Of a DNA stretch of 5,490 nt, positions 4,345-5,490 are shown piece after piece. Source of the DNA: an uncultured Actinomyces sp. (GTDB lineage: Bacteria > Actinomycetota > Actinomycetes > Actinomycetales > Actinomycetaceae). The DNA is taken from NCBI GenBank assembly GCA_938022345.1, contig CALIEP010000364.1:1-5490 (forward strand), in the 5' to 3' direction. Position 1 is the stretch's first letter; every line of letters begins with the position of its first letter. The notes beneath the pieces are model-generated. The model was not told the origin of the DNA and did not search any database. It saw only the letters and a list, made by a program, of their open reading frames with translations. The position numbers were made by a program, and so were the translations under genes.

Positions 4345-5490
4345 TTACTTCTCAGCCAGGCGAGACAAGACCAGCGCCTCTGCGAGGACAGCGTTCTTCA
4401 GATCGGGAAGCGACTGAGATTCGTCCTCAGAGTGAGCATTCGTCAGCGGATCTTCAACGCCGGTGACGACGACCTGTGCGTGAGGGAAGGTCTCTTGGAA
4501 CTCTGAGATGAAGGGAATAGAACCGCCAACACCGATATTGACTGCCTGAACGCCCCATGCGTCAGTAAGCGCCTGCTTAACCACGTGTGAGACCGGAGAA
4601 TCGACATCGGCAAGGTATCCGGGTCCAAGATCTCGATCAGAAATCTCCACGCGGGCGCCGAAAGGTGCATGCTCGAGCAAGTGCTTTTCGATCGCTTCCA
4701 TTGCTTGACGCGGGTCCACACCGGGAACCGTACGCATCGATAGACGGAAACGAACATGAGGAATGATCGTATTAGACGAGTTCGCAACCGAAGTCGTATC
4801 GAATCCGATGAGCGACACCGAAGGCTTAGTCCACGTGCGTGCTGCCAAATCACCGCTCCCGGCGAGACGGACCTGATCGAGCATTCCGCTGGCTGCGCGG
4901 AACTCATCTTCGGGCCAATCGACCTCGGCGTGGTCATCCCCGCCCAAGCCCTCAACGACGATGTTGCCATCTTGATCGTAGAGCGAGGCAATCAGAAGAG
5001 CAGCGCAGCTGGGAGCATCGATCATGGGGCCGCCAAACATTCCCGAGTGAACAGCGTGGTCGGCGACGGTGAGATCGACTGTGAAAGCGCAGTTGCCACG
5101 CAAGCTTGTCGTAACCGCAGGCTCCCCCGGCTTCCAGTTATCCGAGTCAGTCACGATAATGACATCGGCCTCGAGCTGGTCACGGTAGGTCTCAAGGAAG
5201 TGAGTAAAAGAGGGCGACCCGATTTCTTCTTCGCCTTCGATGTAAACAACAACATTCGCGCGGAGCTCCTTGCCCAAGAGGGACAAAGAGCCGATGTGAA
5301 CAATAACACCTGCGCCATCATCTGACGTTCCACGGCCATAGATGCGATCGCCCTTCACAACGGTTGTCCAAGGGTCTGAGTGCCAACGTGCGAGATCTCC
5401 AGTTGGCTGGACATCGTGGTGAGCATAAAGAAGGACCGTCGGCGCGCCCTCAATATGAGGGGAACGAGCAAGGATTGCCGGCTTGCATTG
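4345..5490 (-). CDS. M20-family metallopeptidase (dipeptidase), start beyond window edge
   Basis: Predicted cytoplasmic di-zinc dipeptidase/aminoacylase of peptidase family M20, which cleaves dipeptides or short peptides. The frame is open to the right edge (381 visible codons). Seen from the N-terminal side: LLYAHHDVQPTGD (around 5395-5433), carrying the first Zn His and the catalytic Asp; YGRGTSDDGAG (around 5310-5342) with the bridging Asp; the catalytic EGEEEIGSPSF (around 5206-5238); VTDSDNW with a Zn Asp; the dimerisation-domain HSGMFGG; and AHSEDES (around 4417-4437) with the last Zn His. All metal ligands appear present. The GTG at 5358 is an internal Val, not the start, because the Zn His lies upstream of it. 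The family is usually about 440-460 aa, so about 60-80 residues are missing to the right. It ends in TAA, directly followed by the kinase-like GTG. Confidence 0.93.
   Translation of the reverse strand, partial: QCKPAILARSPHIEGAPTVLLYAHHDVQPTGDLARWHSDPWTTVVKGDRIYGRGTSDDGAGVIVHIGSLSLLGKELRANVVVYIEGEEEIGSPSFTHFLETYRDQLEADVIIVTDSDNWKPGEPAVTTSLRGNCAFTVDLTVADHAVHSGMFGGPMIDAPSCAALLIASLYDQDGNIVVEGLGGDDHAEVDWPEDEFRAASGMLDQVRLAGSGDLAARTWTKPSVSLIGFDTTSVANSSNTIIPHVRFRLSMRTVPGVDPRQAMEAIEKHLLEHAPFGARVEISDRDLGPGYLADVDSPVSHVVKQALTDAWGVQAVNIGVGGSIPFISEFQETFPHAQVVVTGVEDPLTNAHSEDESQSLPDLKNAVLAEALVLSRLAEK

Noticed and set aside
4443..4991. Minus-strand 182-codon open frame in another frame of the M20 gene
   Set aside because: Out of frame with the recognised M20 protein, and its composition (Arg/Ser-rich) is typical of a shifted frame.
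4756..5325. Long plus-strand open frame (189 codons) opposite the M20 gene
   Set aside because: It lies wholly antisense to a gene with all family motifs, is Arg-rich with no recognisable domain, and has no Shine-Dalgarno; it is a GC-driven shadow.

Overview
The window looks like a chromosomal housekeeping stretch of a moderate-GC actinobacterium, most likely near the Actinomycetaceae. I base this on the actinobacterial style of the proteins: a lipoprotein FKBP with a Ser/Ala-rich linker, an Rv3143-like lone receiver, and an ErpA gene beside a glycerate-kinase-like gene. GTG starts and dense same-strand packing also fit. The genus is a guess. I see no mobile element, CRISPR array, rRNA or tRNA.

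Layout: a PlsC-type acyltransferase (minus, running off the left edge) is divergent from a DEDDh exonuclease (plus, the only plus-strand gene). The exonuclease converges on a minus-strand block. From upstream to downstream on the minus strand this holds an M20 dipeptidase (start beyond the right edge), a diverged glycerate-kinase-like protein that begins on the base after the dipeptidase stop, an A-type Fe-S carrier (ErpA-like) behind a roughly 90-bp gap with a possible promoter and operator, an FKBP-type peptidyl-prolyl isomerase lipoprotein 10 nt after it, a long terminator-like hairpin, and a stand-alone receiver-domain protein with its own promoter.

Functional themes are peptide turnover (M20), Fe-S maturation (ErpA), extracytoplasmic protein folding (FKBP), phospholipid synthesis (PlsC), nucleic-acid processing (DEDDh) and signalling (receiver). 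Only the M20/kinase-like pair and the ErpA/FKBP pair look like close transcription units.

The most unusual signal concerns TAG codons. The acyltransferase and the receiver gene are each cut by an in-frame TAG, after which the same frame continues with convincing family-like protein sequence. The receiver then closes at a TGA at a normal family length. The FKBP gene also ends in TAG, followed in frame by eight coding-looking codons and a second TAG just before the hairpin. All other terminal stops seen are TAA or TGA. Point mutation, DNA damage or assembly error, or a strain losing genes are the simplest explanations; amber suppression or recoding is a less likely alternative that can be tested.
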